From contig CAMYZK010000162.1 in assembly GCA_947303825.1 (NCBI GenBank), positions 1-6,211 of the forward strand: DNA of 6,211 nucleotides. Reading direction: 5' to 3'. Source of the DNA: an uncultured Prevotella sp. (GTDB lineage Bacteria > Bacteroidota > Bacteroidia > Bacteroidales > Bacteroidaceae). The position numbers were made by a program, and so were the translations under genes. Under the pieces are notes generated by a model that saw only the letters and a program-made list of their open reading frames with translations, did no database searches and had not been told where the DNA came from. This document shows positions 5,939 through 6,211 of this stretch, one piece after another; positions within the stretch are counted from its first letter, which is position 1; every line of letters begins with the position of its first letter.

Positions 5939-6211
5939 CTACCTTATAGGAATGTCAAGGGTGAACGTCGATCCTTGCCCCAGGCTGGAGACGACGGTAA
6001 GCGAGCCACCCAGGCTGGAGGCCATGGTGCGGCAGGTGCTGAGGCCGAGGCCGGCACCTGGAACGAATTCGTCTACCTTAAAGAATCTGTCGAACACTTG
6101 TTCCAGCTTGTCTTCGGCTATGCCTATTCCGGTGTCTTTCACCCAAACGCTTATGCGTCCGTCAACAGGTGTGTCGTAACCTATTTCAATGCTTCCGCTA
6201 TCAGTAAATTT
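5939..6211 (-). CDS. Sensor histidine kinase, C-terminal fragment (continues past window)
   Basis: Read from the right edge, 90 codons are open in frame down to the TAG at 5939-5941. They encode the end of a HATPase_c domain: KFT from the end of the N box, the G1 box DTGIGI, the F box FDRFFK, the G2 box GAGLGLST, and a final GSTFTLDIPIR. The sensor, dimerisation and phospho-histidine regions lie beyond the window, so signal and partner are unknown. The wording of the G2 region (FVPGAGLGLSTCRTMASSLGG) is like that of many Bacteroidales hybrid or PAS-containing kinases. It converges with ttcA across a 67-base gap with no clear terminator. Nothing shows whether it acts on the PorX protein encoded 3.5 kb away. 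A GTG at 6142 could be mistaken for a start but lies inside the domain. Confidence 0.92.
   Translation of the reverse strand, partial: KFTDSGSIEIGYDTPVDGRISVWVKDTGIGIAEDKLEQVFDRFFKVDEFVPGAGLGLSTCRTMASSLGGSLTVVSSLGQGSTFTLDIPIR

Noticed and set aside
5939..6211. Histidine kinase as PorY, the partner of PorX
   Set aside because: Only the generic ATP-binding end is visible; the features that would identify PorY lie outside the window, and the genes are not adjacent.

Overview
The window looks like ordinary chromosomal sequence from a member of the Bacteroidota, most likely a Prevotella-type Bacteroidales. Three things point there. The promoter-like sites match the Bacteroidetes TAnnTTTG -7 consensus instead of -35/-10 boxes. 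Start codons lack convincing Shine-Dalgarno sequences. The gene families (a PorX-type receiver-PglZ protein and a Bacteroidetes-style LolC/LolE permease) are typical of that phylum. The genus is an inference; no rRNA or other marker is present.

Layout. (1) 1-96: the 3' part of a tRNA-Asp(GUC) gene, then a strong intrinsic terminator. (2) 111-740 (+): an unrecognised secreted protein of 209 aa. (3) 734-829: an intergenic stretch of a 7-nt tandem repeat, two small hairpins, a T-tract and a candidate porX promoter. (4) 830-2386 (+): porX, a response regulator with a PglZ effector domain linked to type IX secretion. (5) 2387-2447: a short convergent gap with a 16-nt-period repeat. (6) 2448-4943 (-): a two-gene operon read right to left, a class I PLP aminotransferase followed 10 bases later by a LolC/LolE-like ABC permease that carries a one-base frameshift. 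(7) 4944-5112: a divergent promoter region with two nearly identical inverted promoter cores. (8) 5113-5871 (+): a TtcA-like tRNA 2-thiocytidine synthetase. (9) 5939-6211 (-): the C-terminal end of a sensor histidine kinase that continues past the window edge.

How the genes relate. They do not form one pathway: tRNA and tRNA thiolation, amino acid metabolism, envelope lipoprotein transport and secretion control sit side by side, as is common in these chromosomes. The PorX protein and the histidine kinase fragment are both two-component parts, but nothing here shows that they are partners. No mobile element, CRISPR array, toxin-antitoxin pair or defence cluster was seen. I did not find a convincing new multi-gene system. 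The points most worth a second look are the permease frameshift, the mirrored promoter pair, the apparently near-leaderless starts of porX and ttcA, and the repeat-rich gap before porX.
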